DNA from: UBA7662 sp943369355
Lineage (GTDB): Bacteria > Bacteroidota > Bacteroidia > UBA7662
Direction of reading: 5' to 3'
DNA: 64,000 bases
NCBI GenBank assembly: GCA_943369355.1
Contig: CALRMX020000007.1
Span: 93,703-157,702, forward strand
The notes beneath the pieces are model-generated. The model saw only the letters and a program-made list of their open reading frames with translations, made no database searches and was not told the origin of the DNA. The translations under genes and the position numbers were made by a program. This document shows positions 35,650-44,173 of this stretch, one piece after another. The stretch's first letter is position 1. Each line of letters begins with the position of its first letter.

Positions 35650-37139
35650 TGGCGGCCGTGGATTAGTTCGTCGACGATGCGGGCGCTATACAAACAAAGG
35701 GGAATGCCTCCCCCCGGATGCACGCTTCCGCCAACAAAATAAAGACCTTTTATTCGACTACTGTAATTTGCATGACGTAAAAATGCAGCCCAACGTGTAT
35801 TGGATGCATTGCCGTAAATAGCGCCCCCTTTAGAGCCCGTACGTTTTTCAAGCTCTACCGGCGTTATAACCGACTCAGCCACTATTTGTGTTCCAATGGA
35901 CACCTGCAGTACATCTTCGAGACGTTTTAAGATTTGAGCCCGGCTTTTGGCTACCTGACTTTCCCAATCTTGCCCTGAATTGGGGGGAGTATTGATCATC
36001 ACAAACCAATTCTCACACCCTTGAGGTGCATCGCTTTGATTTTTGCGTGCACTTACATAGAGATAAATGGTAGGGTCGTCAGTAACCTTTCCAGTGGCCA
36101 GCTGCTTAAACTCATGTTTATAGTCGCACGAGAAGAAGATGTTGTGCAAATCAAGCTGCGGATGCGTATCGGCCACGGCCCACTGAAAAATAATGGCGGA
36201 AGTAGATAAAGCTTGTTGCTTAAGCTTCAATTGAAGCTTGGTATGCAACAAACGTTCGTACAATTGATGTACATCACCGCCGAATACGACTTTATCGGCC
36301 TCGAGTATCTTCTCTCCCACGCGCACAGCTGTAACCCGAGTTTCGTGGGTGAGCACTTCGTCGACGCGGTGGTTATACAATACTTCCACACCCAAGAGCT
36401 CGAGTAGTTGTTGCAAGGCATTCCGTATGGCAATCATGCCGCCTTTCGGATACCATGCACCCAAGGCGTGTTCGATGTGTGCAATTTGCGCAAGTGTAGC
36501 CGGCGCACGGTAAGGATCTGAACCGTTGTAGGTCGCAAATCTATCGAATAGCTGCACCATGTGGGGCTCTTGTAGCCAAAGTGCATTGAAGCGATGCATG
36601 CTGATATGGGTACCCAGCCAAGGGAGACGAACTATACCCCGAAGAGCTATGGCTCGCAAATAGTTGCCCCACCGATGGAGCGAACGTTCAAGAAAAACTG
36701 GCGTCGTAGTCTCGTAAATAAACCCTGCCCTTCCAAAATAGCGCAACAGGCGTGACTTGGGAATGCCCGTTTTTTGGTTGGCTTCGGATGCAAATCGCTC
36801 GGGATCCGACCATGCATTTAAAACAGTGCCATCGGGATAAAAGTAGCGCGTAACCAAGTCGAGGCGCTCGTACTCTAGAAAATCACTTAGCTTTTTACCA
36901 GCCACACTGAACAACTCTTCGAGCAAATCGGGCATGGTAAACAGGGAAGGTCCGTTATCAAAACGGTATTCGCCCAAATAGGTATCGGTGAGTTTGCCCC
37001 CAAGATGTGTGTTGGCTTCACACAAACGTACCTGATGACCAGCGGCTGCCAAACGAATGGCGGTAGCCATGCCTGCTATGCCCGCCCCTACTACGACGAT
37101 TTGTTGCTTTTGCCTTTGAGCTCCTTGCGGTACATCCAT
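35646..37139 (-). CDS. crtD: CrtI-family carotenoid desaturase (CrtD-like)
   Basis: A 497-residue FAD flavoprotein. The dinucleotide fold is VVVGAGIAGMATAIRLAAAG (about 15-34), followed by LGGKLTDTYLGEYRFDNGPS. The C-terminal segment GLYFVGGSVHPGGGIPLCL binds FAD and is typical of CrtI-like desaturases. Being the second desaturase of the operon and next to cruF, it is probably the 3',4'-desaturase (CrtD) acting on a 1'-hydroxylated end. A crtI-type assignment cannot be excluded from sequence alone. Confidence 0.85.
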   Translation of the reverse strand: MDVPQGAQRQKQQIVVVGAGIAGMATAIRLAAAGHQVRLCEANTHLGGKLTDTYLGEYRFDNGPSLFTMPDLLEELFSVAGKKLSDFLEYERLDLVTRYFYPDGTVLNAWSDPERFASEANQKTGIPKSRLLRYFGRAGFIYETTTPVFLERSLHRWGNYLRAIALRGIVRLPWLGTHISMHRFNALWLQEPHMVQLFDRFATYNGSDPYRAPATLAQIAHIEHALGAWYPKGGMIAIRNALQQLLELLGVEVLYNHRVDEVLTHETRVTAVRVGEKILEADKVVFGGDVHQLYERLLHTKLQLKLKQQALSTSAIIFQWAVADTHPQLDLHNIFFSCDYKHEFKQLATGKVTDDPTIYLYVSARKNQSDAPQGCENWFVMINTPPNSGQDWESQVAKSRAQILKRLEDVLQVSIGTQIVAESVITPVELEKRTGSKGGAIYGNASNTRWAAFLRHANYSSRIKGLYFVGGSVHPGGGIPLCLYSARIVDELIHGRQ

Positions 37140-37149
37140 TTTGAGCCAA

Positions 37150-37680
37150 TCACGCCCCTGTGAGCTGCTTTAGCTGCTTGAGGTCTTCTTTTTGAACCGA
37201 CTTGGTTTCTTCCAGAAAACGAACTACGTTTTGTACTAAGCTTTTGTCGGCTTGTGCAAAATTCCCAGCCTTAATCAAGGCTACTATCGATTTAACGTCT
37301 TCTTCTTTGTTTTCGGAGTACCCTAAAAATTCAGGTACGTAATATTGATATGAATACCGCAAAAATCGAATTTCGATATTGTCGGGATCGGCCTTTACCG
37401 CCCGCTTCATGGTTTTGTCGGCTTCTTTCAAGTATTGCAACTTGTTGTACGGGTTGAGCGCATGCTTGGCACGAAGTGCCTCTAGGCTTCCGGTATACGC
37501 CACGATAAGGGGACTCGGCTTTGTATTCCGCTTCAGCTCTTTGTACAATTTTTCCGTTTCGTCGGCCGATTGTACCGCTGCGTAATACTGCTGACGTAAT
37601 TTGCGCAGGTCGATAGTTTCGTTGGCTCCAACTTCCCCTAGCCCAACAAGGAGCAAGGAAATCAGCAAAACATACCTCAT
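37150..37680 (-). CDS. Exported small TPR-like protein in crt operon
   Basis: A 176-residue protein with a signal peptide (about 1-19) and an alpha-helical body. KALVADPDNIEIR-like spacing (here MKRAVKADPDNIEIRFLR) recalls a TPR motif, but no full repeat array is visible. Its start overlaps the crtB stop by 4 bases (ATGA) and it sits between crtB and crtD, so it is a stable part of the operon. Function is unknown. Confidence 0.7.
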   Translation of the reverse strand: MRYVLLISLLLVGLGEVGANETIDLRKLRQQYYAAVQSADETEKLYKELKRNTKPSPLIVAYTGSLEALRAKHALNPYNKLQYLKEADKTMKRAVKADPDNIEIRFLRYSYQYYVPEFLGYSENKEEDVKSIVALIKAGNFAQADKSLVQNVVRFLEETKSVQKEDLKQLKQLTGA

Positions 37681-38516
37681 AGCAAATTCAGTTTGCTACT
37701 TAAGATCGATTGCATCAATAGAGCAGCCTTTTCGGTATTCGAAATTCGTATACGTGCCTCGAGTATCCGTCGTGACTCCGTTTTACGAATTTTATTAAAC
37801 AGGTTACGGTAAAAGCGGTAAGCCGTTAATACCCCCAAGCGCGACCCTTTTGGCAATTGGATTATTCCCAAATAAGCGGCATTAAAATCAGCCTCAATAT
37901 CTGCTTCAATGGCTTTTTTCGATTGTTCATCGAGACTAATCCCCAAATTCAAGTTCGGGAAATAGGTGCGTCCACGCGATTGATAGTCGTCGCGTATGTC
38001 GCGTAGGAAGTTTATTTTCTGAAAGGCAGCACCCAAACGACGGGCAGGCTCTTTCAAACGCTCGTATTCAAACTGATCGCCATCGCAAAACACCTTCAGA
38101 CACATCAACCCTACCACTTCGGCCGAACCGTAGATGTATTCGTTGTAATTGTCTTCGGCATACTGTATGTCTTCCAAATCCATGGCCATGCTACGCAAAA
38201 AAGCCTGAATTAAGGTGTAATCGATTTGATAACGATGTACAGTATCTTGGAACGCGTCGAGCACAGGGTTAAGGCTAATTTTGCGCTCGAGCGCTAACCA
38301 AGTGTCACGCACAAATTCATCCAACAAAACCTTCTTATCGAACTCGTGAAAAGTGTCAACGATTTCGTCGGCATAACGCACAAATCCATAAATGGCATAT
38401 ATCGGATCGCGGTATTGGCGATCGAAAGCCAATATGCCCATGCTAAACGAGGTACTGTAATTGCGCGTGATGATACGGCTACAGTCGATGTTGGTTTTGC
38501 GGTATAAACTCAGCAT
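37677..38516 (-). CDS. crtB: Phytoene synthase
   Basis: Head-to-head condensation of two geranylgeranyl diphosphates to phytoene. The 279 residues contain both Mg-binding aspartate motifs, DEIVD (about 50-54) and DIRDD in NFLRDIRDDYQSRGRTYFP. The gene lies 35 bases after crtI and overlaps the next gene by 4 bases. Confidence 0.95.
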   Translation of the reverse strand: MLSLYRKTNIDCSRIITRNYSTSFSMGILAFDRQYRDPIYAIYGFVRYADEIVDTFHEFDKKVLLDEFVRDTWLALERKISLNPVLDAFQDTVHRYQIDYTLIQAFLRSMAMDLEDIQYAEDNYNEYIYGSAEVVGLMCLKVFCDGDQFEYERLKEPARRLGAAFQKINFLRDIRDDYQSRGRTYFPNLNLGISLDEQSKKAIEADIEADFNAAYLGIIQLPKGSRLGVLTAYRFYRNLFNKIRKTESRRILEARIRISNTEKAALLMQSILSSKLNLL

Positions 38517-38551
38517 AAGGGTTGGGTTTAAGCTAATAACACGAAATCGTA

Positions 38552-40033
38552 TTATTGGTTTGGGTATTCTCGTAATATTTCTGCGGCAATTACCTGACCT
38601 GAAATCAGCGAAGGTGGAACCCCAGGGCCTGGCACAGTTAACTGCCCAGTATAGTACAAATTGTTGACCTTTTTGTTTTTTAGCGAAGGTTTTAAAATTG
38701 CCGTCTGTAAAAGTGTATTGGCCAAGCCGTATGCATTGCCCCTAAAGGCATGATAATCAGCTTTAAAATCATTGATGGCATACGAGCGTTTGTAAACCAC
38801 GGCATCGCGTATCGATTGGCCGATAAGTTTTTCGAAGCGATCCATGATGAGCTGGTAATAATGCTCACGTATTTGTTCGTTGTCTTCCAAATCGGGTGCA
38901 AGCGGCACTAAAATCACTAGGTTTTCAGCGCCTTCAGGTGCAACCGACGGGTCGGTTTTGCTTGCCAGCGAGGTATAAAACAACGGACGGTCGGGCCACT
39001 TTGGTTCTGTGTAAATGTCGTGTGCATGTTGGTCGAACTCCTCATCAAAAAAGAGGGTATGGTGCGTGAGACCTTCCAGTTTTTTATTTAAGCCGATGTA
39101 GAACAGCAAACTGGAAGGAGCCATGGTTCTTTTTTTCCAATAGTCGGGACTGTAGTTCCGGTATTGCGGTTCCAAAATTTGTTGATCGATATGGTGATAG
39201 TCGGCACCAGCTACTACGATATCGGCAGCAAACTCGCCGGCCGTACTTTTAACGCGTTTAGCCAACGCCCCCTCCATTTCTATATGGGTAACTTCGGCGT
39301 TGTACACCATCTTTACACCTTTTTCGATGGCCAGCGATTCCATGGCTTTCACAATCTCATACATCCCTCCTTGCGGATACCAGGTGCCCAACTTTAAATC
39401 GGCATAATTCATCAAACTGTATAATGCTGGAGTATTCGCGGGTGTTGCACCTAAAAACAACACCGGAAACTCCATGAGCTTCACCAAATGGGGATGTTTG
39501 AAATGCTTGCGTACATGTTTGCGAATCGACTGAAAAATGTCCATCCGCAACATATCGAACAATAAACCTGGACTGGTAAACTCAAAAATGCTTCGGCTAG
39601 GCTTGTACACCAATTGATTCACCCCTACTTCGTATTTGTAGGCGGCTTGCTCCATAAAACGGTCGAGCTGTGCAGCTGCACCTGGCTCATACGATTCGAA
39701 AAGTTCTCGCAGTTCGGCATATCCGGCGGGTATGGTAATTTTTTCGTTCGGACCAAATACAATGGTATAACCCGGATCGAGGCGTACCAATTCGTAATAG
39801 TCGCTCACTTTTTTCCCAAATCGACCAAAATATCGCTCAAACACATCGGGCATCCAATACCACGATGGTCCCATGTCGAAACGGAAACCTTCGGCTTCCA
39901 AAATTCTAGCTCTGCCACCGGGAATCGGATGCTTTTCGAGTAGGGTTACCGAATAACCCATATCTGCCAAGGTGGTGGCTGCACTTAAACCGGCGAAACC
40001 GGCACCTATTACTACTACTTTTTTTGTCGACAT
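38552..40033 (-). CDS. crtI: Phytoene desaturase
   Basis: A 493-residue FAD enzyme that desaturates phytoene toward lycopene. VVIGAGFAGLSAATTLADMG is the N-terminal FAD fold and EGFRFDMGPSWYWMPDVFE the conserved following block. The C-terminal segment YYTGQLTVPGPGVPPSLISG is the CrtI signature. First biosynthetic gene after the sigma factor. A terminator for the sigma gene lies upstream, so crtI probably has its own promoter between 40034 and 40062; I see no TAnnTTTG there, consistent with ECF-dependent transcription. Confidence 0.95.
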   Translation of the reverse strand: MSTKKVVVIGAGFAGLSAATTLADMGYSVTLLEKHPIPGGRARILEAEGFRFDMGPSWYWMPDVFERYFGRFGKKVSDYYELVRLDPGYTIVFGPNEKITIPAGYAELRELFESYEPGAAAQLDRFMEQAAYKYEVGVNQLVYKPSRSIFEFTSPGLLFDMLRMDIFQSIRKHVRKHFKHPHLVKLMEFPVLFLGATPANTPALYSLMNYADLKLGTWYPQGGMYEIVKAMESLAIEKGVKMVYNAEVTHIEMEGALAKRVKSTAGEFAADIVVAGADYHHIDQQILEPQYRNYSPDYWKKRTMAPSSLLFYIGLNKKLEGLTHHTLFFDEEFDQHAHDIYTEPKWPDRPLFYTSLASKTDPSVAPEGAENLVILVPLAPDLEDNEQIREHYYQLIMDRFEKLIGQSIRDAVVYKRSYAINDFKADYHAFRGNAYGLANTLLQTAILKPSLKNKKVNNLYYTGQLTVPGPGVPPSLISGQVIAAEILREYPNQ

Positions 40034-40061
40034 GCTTTTGTGAATCGTATGCTATAGCAAC

Positions 40062-40094
40062 AAAAAACGGATGGCGTAGTTTGCCATCCGTTTA
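40062..40094 (-). terminator. Terminator of the ECF sigma gene
   Basis: Perfect 11-bp stem AAACGGATGGC / GCCATCCGTTT (40065-40075 and 40083-40093) with a 7-base loop. On the minus strand it is followed by six T. It separates the sigma gene from crtI. Confidence 0.8.
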
Positions 40095-40118
40095 AAATAT
40101 TCAAATTTTAACAATTCG

Positions 40119-40646
40119 TTATGCTGCATGCATCCCGTATTGCTCGCCATAAATTTTCAAACGCTTTTTCAGTACTTGACGGGCCAAGTGAATACGGGTT
40201 TTTACCGTTCCGATTGGAATGCCAAAATGATCGGCTATTTCTTGGTATTTGTACCCACGGAAGTTCATCATGAAGGCTTCACGTAGTTCGTAAGGCAATT
40301 TCGATACAGCCAATTGCATGTCTTGCAAGGCCATGCTTACTTCCCCATCGTTACTCATCGAATGGCTAATGCTGTCGATGTAAAACGAATTGTCGGTTTT
40401 ATCCAAGAATGTATTGCGCTTCACCATACGACGATAGTTGTTGATGAAGGTATTTTTCATGATGGTGTACAACCAACCTTTCAAGTTAGTGTCTTCGGTG
40501 AACTTGGTGTAATTGGCGAAAGCCTTCAGGTAGGTTTCCTGTAGGAGATCATTCGCATCTTCCCTGTCTTGTGTAAGATACAAAGCGTATGCTTTGAGGG
40601 AACTGTTGTGTTCGTTAACCTTTTTGGTGAAATCTGATGGCTTCAT
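40119..40646 (-). CDS. ECF RNA polymerase sigma factor (carotenoid-linked)
   Basis: A 175-residue sigma with region 2 (YLTQDREDANDLLQETYLKA and LKGWLYTIMKNTFINNYRR) and region 4 (LREAFMMNFRGYKYQEIA then IPIGTVKTRIHLARQVLKK). No anti-sigma gene is adjacent. Genes of this type sit just upstream of crtI-crtB in many flavobacteria and are plausible activators of pigment or stress genes, comparable with CarQ. It has its own promoter and terminator. Confidence 0.92.
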   Translation of the reverse strand: MKPSDFTKKVNEHNSSLKAYALYLTQDREDANDLLQETYLKAFANYTKFTEDTNLKGWLYTIMKNTFINNYRRMVKRNTFLDKTDNSFYIDSISHSMSNDGEVSMALQDMQLAVSKLPYELREAFMMNFRGYKYQEIADHFGIPIGTVKTRIHLARQVLKKRLKIYGEQYGMHAA

Positions 40647-40676
40647 ATTGTTTAACGTTTATCGTTCAACCTTAAA

Positions 40677-40707
40677 CAAACTTAAGGAGGCTCATCGACA
40701 TTCACAA
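40677..40707 (-). promoter_or_regulatory. Promoter of the ECF sigma gene
   Basis: Minus strand TTG (40705-40707), 20-base spacer, TAAGTTTG (40677-40684), an exact consensus match 30 bases before the start. The 208-base stretch 40647-40854 also contains several GTTTAAC/GTTAAAC words, which could be regulator sites; I see no gene in it. Confidence 0.7.
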
Positions 40708-40854
40708 CGTTTTGTTTAACTTTTTTACATAAAATATTAAACAATAATAGGATAAAATACTCTCAATTTGCAACAATGTTTCACATACACGCTCAAATCG
40801 AAATATTTGTAATAATTCCGCGCCCAAACTTTGTTGAAGCATGGAAGAAAAAAA

Positions 40855-41298
40855 TTAAACAGCACCGAAGATTTTTCGATACACCGGCCGTCGGTACAGC
40901 ATGAGGAACCGTATGGTGGCTGCCACCAGACTATCGGGTAAATAAGCCGGAGCTGTTAATTCTATCGCATCGGTTATCAAACAAAAACCGTCTTTTTGTT
41001 CGATGAGATGTGTATGTTTCCAACTTTTCAAAAAAAAAGGTAGTTGTTCCCCTTCGTCTTTGAACCACCAAAAGTGTGGTCCGGTGGCCGTTTCACTAAT
41101 TACGCTAATCCAGCGCTGTTTGAAGAGTATAAAATTTAATTCGAGCTCAACCTTATTACCACGTTCGTTGCCATCGTAACGTACTATTTGCACCGGAGGG
41201 AAAGGCGGATTCAAACGAAGAAACAATTCCTTATTGAATGCAGCGACCACTTCGGGTAGCATGGATTTTACCCGCGTAGTTACTTGAATAGATTTCAT
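40855..41298 (-). CDS. SRPBCC-fold protein beside photolyase
   Basis: A 147-residue protein with the sparse hydrophobic pattern of a START/Bet v1-like ligand-binding fold. It starts MKSIQVTTRVKSML and contains HTHLIEQKDGFCLITDAIEL and a C-terminal long helix. Such proteins often accompany photolyases in Bacteroidota. It overlaps the photolyase by 4 bases and is thus co-translated with it. No catalytic residues are assigned; the ligand is unknown. Confidence 0.7.
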   Translation of the reverse strand: MKSIQVTTRVKSMLPEVVAAFNKELFLRLNPPFPPVQIVRYDGNERGNKVELELNFILFKQRWISVISETATGPHFWWFKDEGEQLPFFLKSWKHTHLIEQKDGFCLITDAIELTAPAYLPDSLVAATIRFLMLYRRPVYRKIFGAV

Positions 41299-42827
41299 AA
41301 TTGGTCGAGTTGACTGAGGTATATTTCGGCTTGTTGCAGTAGCGCATCTCGATTGGCCATTTTATCTAAGGTGGGATACACCATGCCAATTCGAGGATTG
41401 GTGGCCAATTTTTCGCGATTTCGGTGATAAAAGTGCCAATACAAACTGTTGAACGGACAAGCGCCCTCGCCAGTTTTCAATTTGGCTTGATACGCGCATC
41501 CCTTGCAGTAGTCGCTCATTTTGTTGATGTATGCCGCCGACGAAACGTAGGGCTTTGTGCCCACCAAACCGCCGTCGGCAAACTGGCTCATACCACGGGT
41601 ATTTGGAAGTTGCACCCATTCTACGGCATCCACATAAATGCCTAAATACCATTCGTCAACGGCATCGGGATGAATACCAGCCAAGAGCGTAAAATTGCCG
41701 GTAATCATCAAACGCTGAATGTGGTGGGCATAGGCAACGTCTAAACTTTGACCGATAGCTGCTTGCATGCAACGCATACGTGTTTCGCCGGTCCAAAACC
41801 ATTTAGGCAGCGCTCGTTCGTGACCGAAATAATTCATGTGGCGGTAACCGGGTATAAAGGCCCAATACATGCCGCGCATATATTCGCGCCAGCCCAAAAT
41901 TTGTCGGATAAACCCTTCCACCGCGGCCAAAGGATAACGATCGGGTTGCTGACGGTAAGCCGATTCGGCCGCTTGGATCACCTCCAACGGATGAATTAAC
42001 TTCACATTCATCAAAAAAGAAAGCCGTGAATGAAACAAAAAACGGTGTTGCACGGTCATGGCATCCTGAAACTTACCGAACCACGGAAGCTGGTGTTCGA
42101 TAAAAAACGACAGCAGCTGCAGCCCTTCGTTACGTGTGATTGGCCAATCGAAATTGGGCGCGAGTTCGCCAATCGTACGTACACCGCAGCTCTCCAACCA
42201 GGCTTGCCAACCTGTTGTCTCACGTCTCGGCAAGGGAGGCTCTGGTATTCCGCCTGTATGCGACCACGATTCTCGGTTTTCGGCATCGTAATTCCATTTA
42301 CCGCCATGGGGCTGGTCACCATCGAGCAACACCTTATAGTCAATCCGCATTTTACGGTAGAACGATTCCATGAGGTACTGCTTTTTCCCTTCGAAAAAAC
42401 GGCGTAAATCGTCGCGGTGACTTAAAAAATGTTCCGTATCGTAGACGCTATACGGGTAGCCCGCTTCGCTGCAAAACTGACGTAGTTCTTTATCAAGTCG
42501 GTATTCGTCGGGCAGCTGATACTCAAAACGTTTGGCCTGGGTGGCAGCAAAGAGCAAATTCAAATTGGCCGTGAACGTACCTGCATTTCCTTCTTCGTCG
42601 AGCGTAATGTAATACACATCATGCCCCATTTCTTGTAAACGAGCGGCAAAAGCACGCATGGCCGAAAAAAACGCGACCACCTTTTGGATGTGGTGCTTTA
42701 CATAATCGGTTTCGGAGCGAAGCTCCATCATGACGTAGAGGGTGCCGCTGTCGATTTGTTTGAACCAACTATGTTGTTCGTTGAGCTGATCGCCTAAGAT
42801 CAAGCGAAGGGTATGGTAAGTTTTCAT
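41295..42827 (-). CDS. FeS-containing photolyase (FeS-BCP, PhrB type)
   Basis: A 510-residue photolyase-related flavoprotein of the bacterial (6-4) class. The N-terminus LRLILGDQLNEQHSWF is typical. Iron-sulfur ligands are visible as CKGC followed by 12 residues and a third Cys in GEGACPFNSLYW; a fourth is likely the Cys of RMRCMQAAIG. GWREYMRGMYW and MLITGNFTLLAGIHP-like segments line the FAD site. It repairs (6-4) photoproducts, complementing the CRY-DASH gene at 5-6.3 kb. Confidence 0.93.
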   Translation of the reverse strand: MKTYHTLRLILGDQLNEQHSWFKQIDSGTLYVMMELRSETDYVKHHIQKVVAFFSAMRAFAARLQEMGHDVYYITLDEEGNAGTFTANLNLLFAATQAKRFEYQLPDEYRLDKELRQFCSEAGYPYSVYDTEHFLSHRDDLRRFFEGKKQYLMESFYRKMRIDYKVLLDGDQPHGGKWNYDAENRESWSHTGGIPEPPLPRRETTGWQAWLESCGVRTIGELAPNFDWPITRNEGLQLLSFFIEHQLPWFGKFQDAMTVQHRFLFHSRLSFLMNVKLIHPLEVIQAAESAYRQQPDRYPLAAVEGFIRQILGWREYMRGMYWAFIPGYRHMNYFGHERALPKWFWTGETRMRCMQAAIGQSLDVAYAHHIQRLMITGNFTLLAGIHPDAVDEWYLGIYVDAVEWVQLPNTRGMSQFADGGLVGTKPYVSSAAYINKMSDYCKGCAYQAKLKTGEGACPFNSLYWHFYHRNREKLATNPRIGMVYPTLDKMANRDALLQQAEIYLSQLDQL

Positions 42828-43370
42828 TTAGAGTACAGCCGTAAGCCGAAGATAGTCGCGTATCATTTTCCGGATGTTGTTTCTTTCGGTTTCGTTATGG
42901 AGTAATTCTTGTCGCTTTCCATTGTGGTGATAGAGGTAAAAACGAGCACTGTCGTCGATGGCATTGTATACAAAAGCATTGATGCGTAAGTGATCTTCCA
43001 TCGACTGGGGTTCGAGACGAATAGAATCTACCCGATTGGATAGAAACTGTGCGTAGAGTATATGCTGCATGCTATCTCTCAAATACGCGGAAGTTTCGGT
43101 CAATAAAAAACACTGCCCTTGCTGATAGGCCATGGCGATGATTGGTCGTAGCCAAAGCTGGGTAGAATCTTGCTCAACGGGTTTCCATCGGTAGAGCTCC
43201 ACACCCGGAAAAGCATCCAAATCCTGCTGATAATAGTACGAACGCACATTTTTGAAGAAAAGCTGGTCTTGGCTCGTCATGGCAAAAGTAACCGCCGAGA
43301 AGTCGGGCTTGGGGAACTTGCGCGGTCCACAAGCGGCGAGAAATACACAACACAAAAGCCATCGATACAT
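42828..43370 (-). CDS. Lipoprotein of unknown function
   Basis: A 180-residue protein starting at the ATG at 43368-43370, giving a short lipoprotein signal with lipobox LAAC (Cys14); an ATG two codons upstream is equally possible. The body is mixed alpha/beta, with many aromatic residues and a basic C-terminal helix. I recognise no family. It ends at the photolyase start with no gap, so it may be co-expressed with the photolyase. Confidence 0.6.
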   Translation of the reverse strand: MYRWLLCCVFLAACGPRKFPKPDFSAVTFAMTSQDQLFFKNVRSYYYQQDLDAFPGVELYRWKPVEQDSTQLWLRPIIAMAYQQGQCFLLTETSAYLRDSMQHILYAQFLSNRVDSIRLEPQSMEDHLRINAFVYNAIDDSARFYLYHHNGKRQELLHNETERNNIRKMIRDYLRLTAVL

Positions 43371-43400
43371 ATGCATCCAACAGCCCAAATCCTTGAATGT

Positions 43401-43931
43401 TTAGCTTGCGCGATATCCTATGGCTTTACGTTCTGGTACCGGTACATGCAACAGTTGGCGGATAAGCTGGAACAATTCTTCCAGCGCGAGGTCATGGCCG
43501 TTCAATTTATGCTCTACCCCTTCCATGCGCGTCAATAATTCGCGGTGATCGCTGAGTAAACTGCGGAGTTTTACAAAAACCTCAATGATGCGTACACTCA
43601 TTTCGGCTGCACGCGCACTTCGCAACACATTTGCCAGTTGTAATACCCCATGTTCGGTAAACACGAGAGGTCTACTCCCACCCAGTTGTTGTACCGAAGT
43701 AAATACTCCCTGCTGCGATAAGTCGACAATTTCATCGTCGGAGAGGGCAAACATAAAATTTTCGGGGAAACGATCCATATTGCGCTTCACCTGTTCACGT
43801 AATCGAATGGTTTTGGTATCGAATAGAACGGCCAAGTCTCGATCGAGCATGACTCTATGCTGACGAATCCAAAAAATACGTGCGGCTATTTCTTCTTCAC
43901 TTACAGGTAAAAAAGGGTTCATGGCTACCAT
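43401..43931 (-). CDS. ORF6N domain (KilA-N-like) protein
   Basis: A 176-residue protein with an N-terminal ORF6N domain: IFWIRQHRVMLDRDLAVLF, VKRNMDRFPENFMFALSDDE and FTEHGVLQLANVLRS. A C-terminal coiled region follows. ORF6N domains are DNA-binding modules of phage and mobile element origin. The gene lies in a GC-mixed spot next to a large palindrome and may be its ligand; it is otherwise unrelated to its light-response neighbours and could be a recent arrival. Confidence 0.88.
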   Translation of the reverse strand: MVAMNPFLPVSEEEIAARIFWIRQHRVMLDRDLAVLFDTKTIRLREQVKRNMDRFPENFMFALSDDEIVDLSQQGVFTSVQQLGGSRPLVFTEHGVLQLANVLRSARAAEMSVRIIEVFVKLRSLLSDHRELLTRMEGVEHKLNGHDLALEELFQLIRQLLHVPVPERKAIGYRAS

Positions 43932-44050
43932 TTTAAAGCAAACTAGCTCCTTAAAATGAATGATACAATACCTGAAATTACCTTTGCGGGATAGGTGCTA
44001 TTTAATGAACTAAACACAATTAAAACGATTTGAAGAATAACATTGGTCAT

Positions 44051-44152
44051 AATTTTTGTTATGCCAAAAAACTTGATTTATGGCTCAATTAACAGGTATC
44101 GCAAATTGCGATACCTGTTAATTGCTATGTTTTTAGCATAAAAACAGTATTC
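44051..44152. repeat. 39-bp perfect palindrome nested in a larger inverted repeat
   Basis: Positions 44086-44124 form a perfect palindrome with 19-bp arms and one central base (arm CAATTAACAGGTATCGCAA). Imperfect outer arms flank it: TTATGCCAAAAAAC at about 44059-44072 and the complement of TTATGCTAAAAAC at about 44130-44142. It lies in the 242-base gap between the divergent ORF6N and DUF429 genes, which holds no gene. It could be an operator, a MITE remnant or a structured RNA. Confidence 0.85.
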
Positions 44153-44173
44153 TGAAAAAATTGTTGGAAAGAA

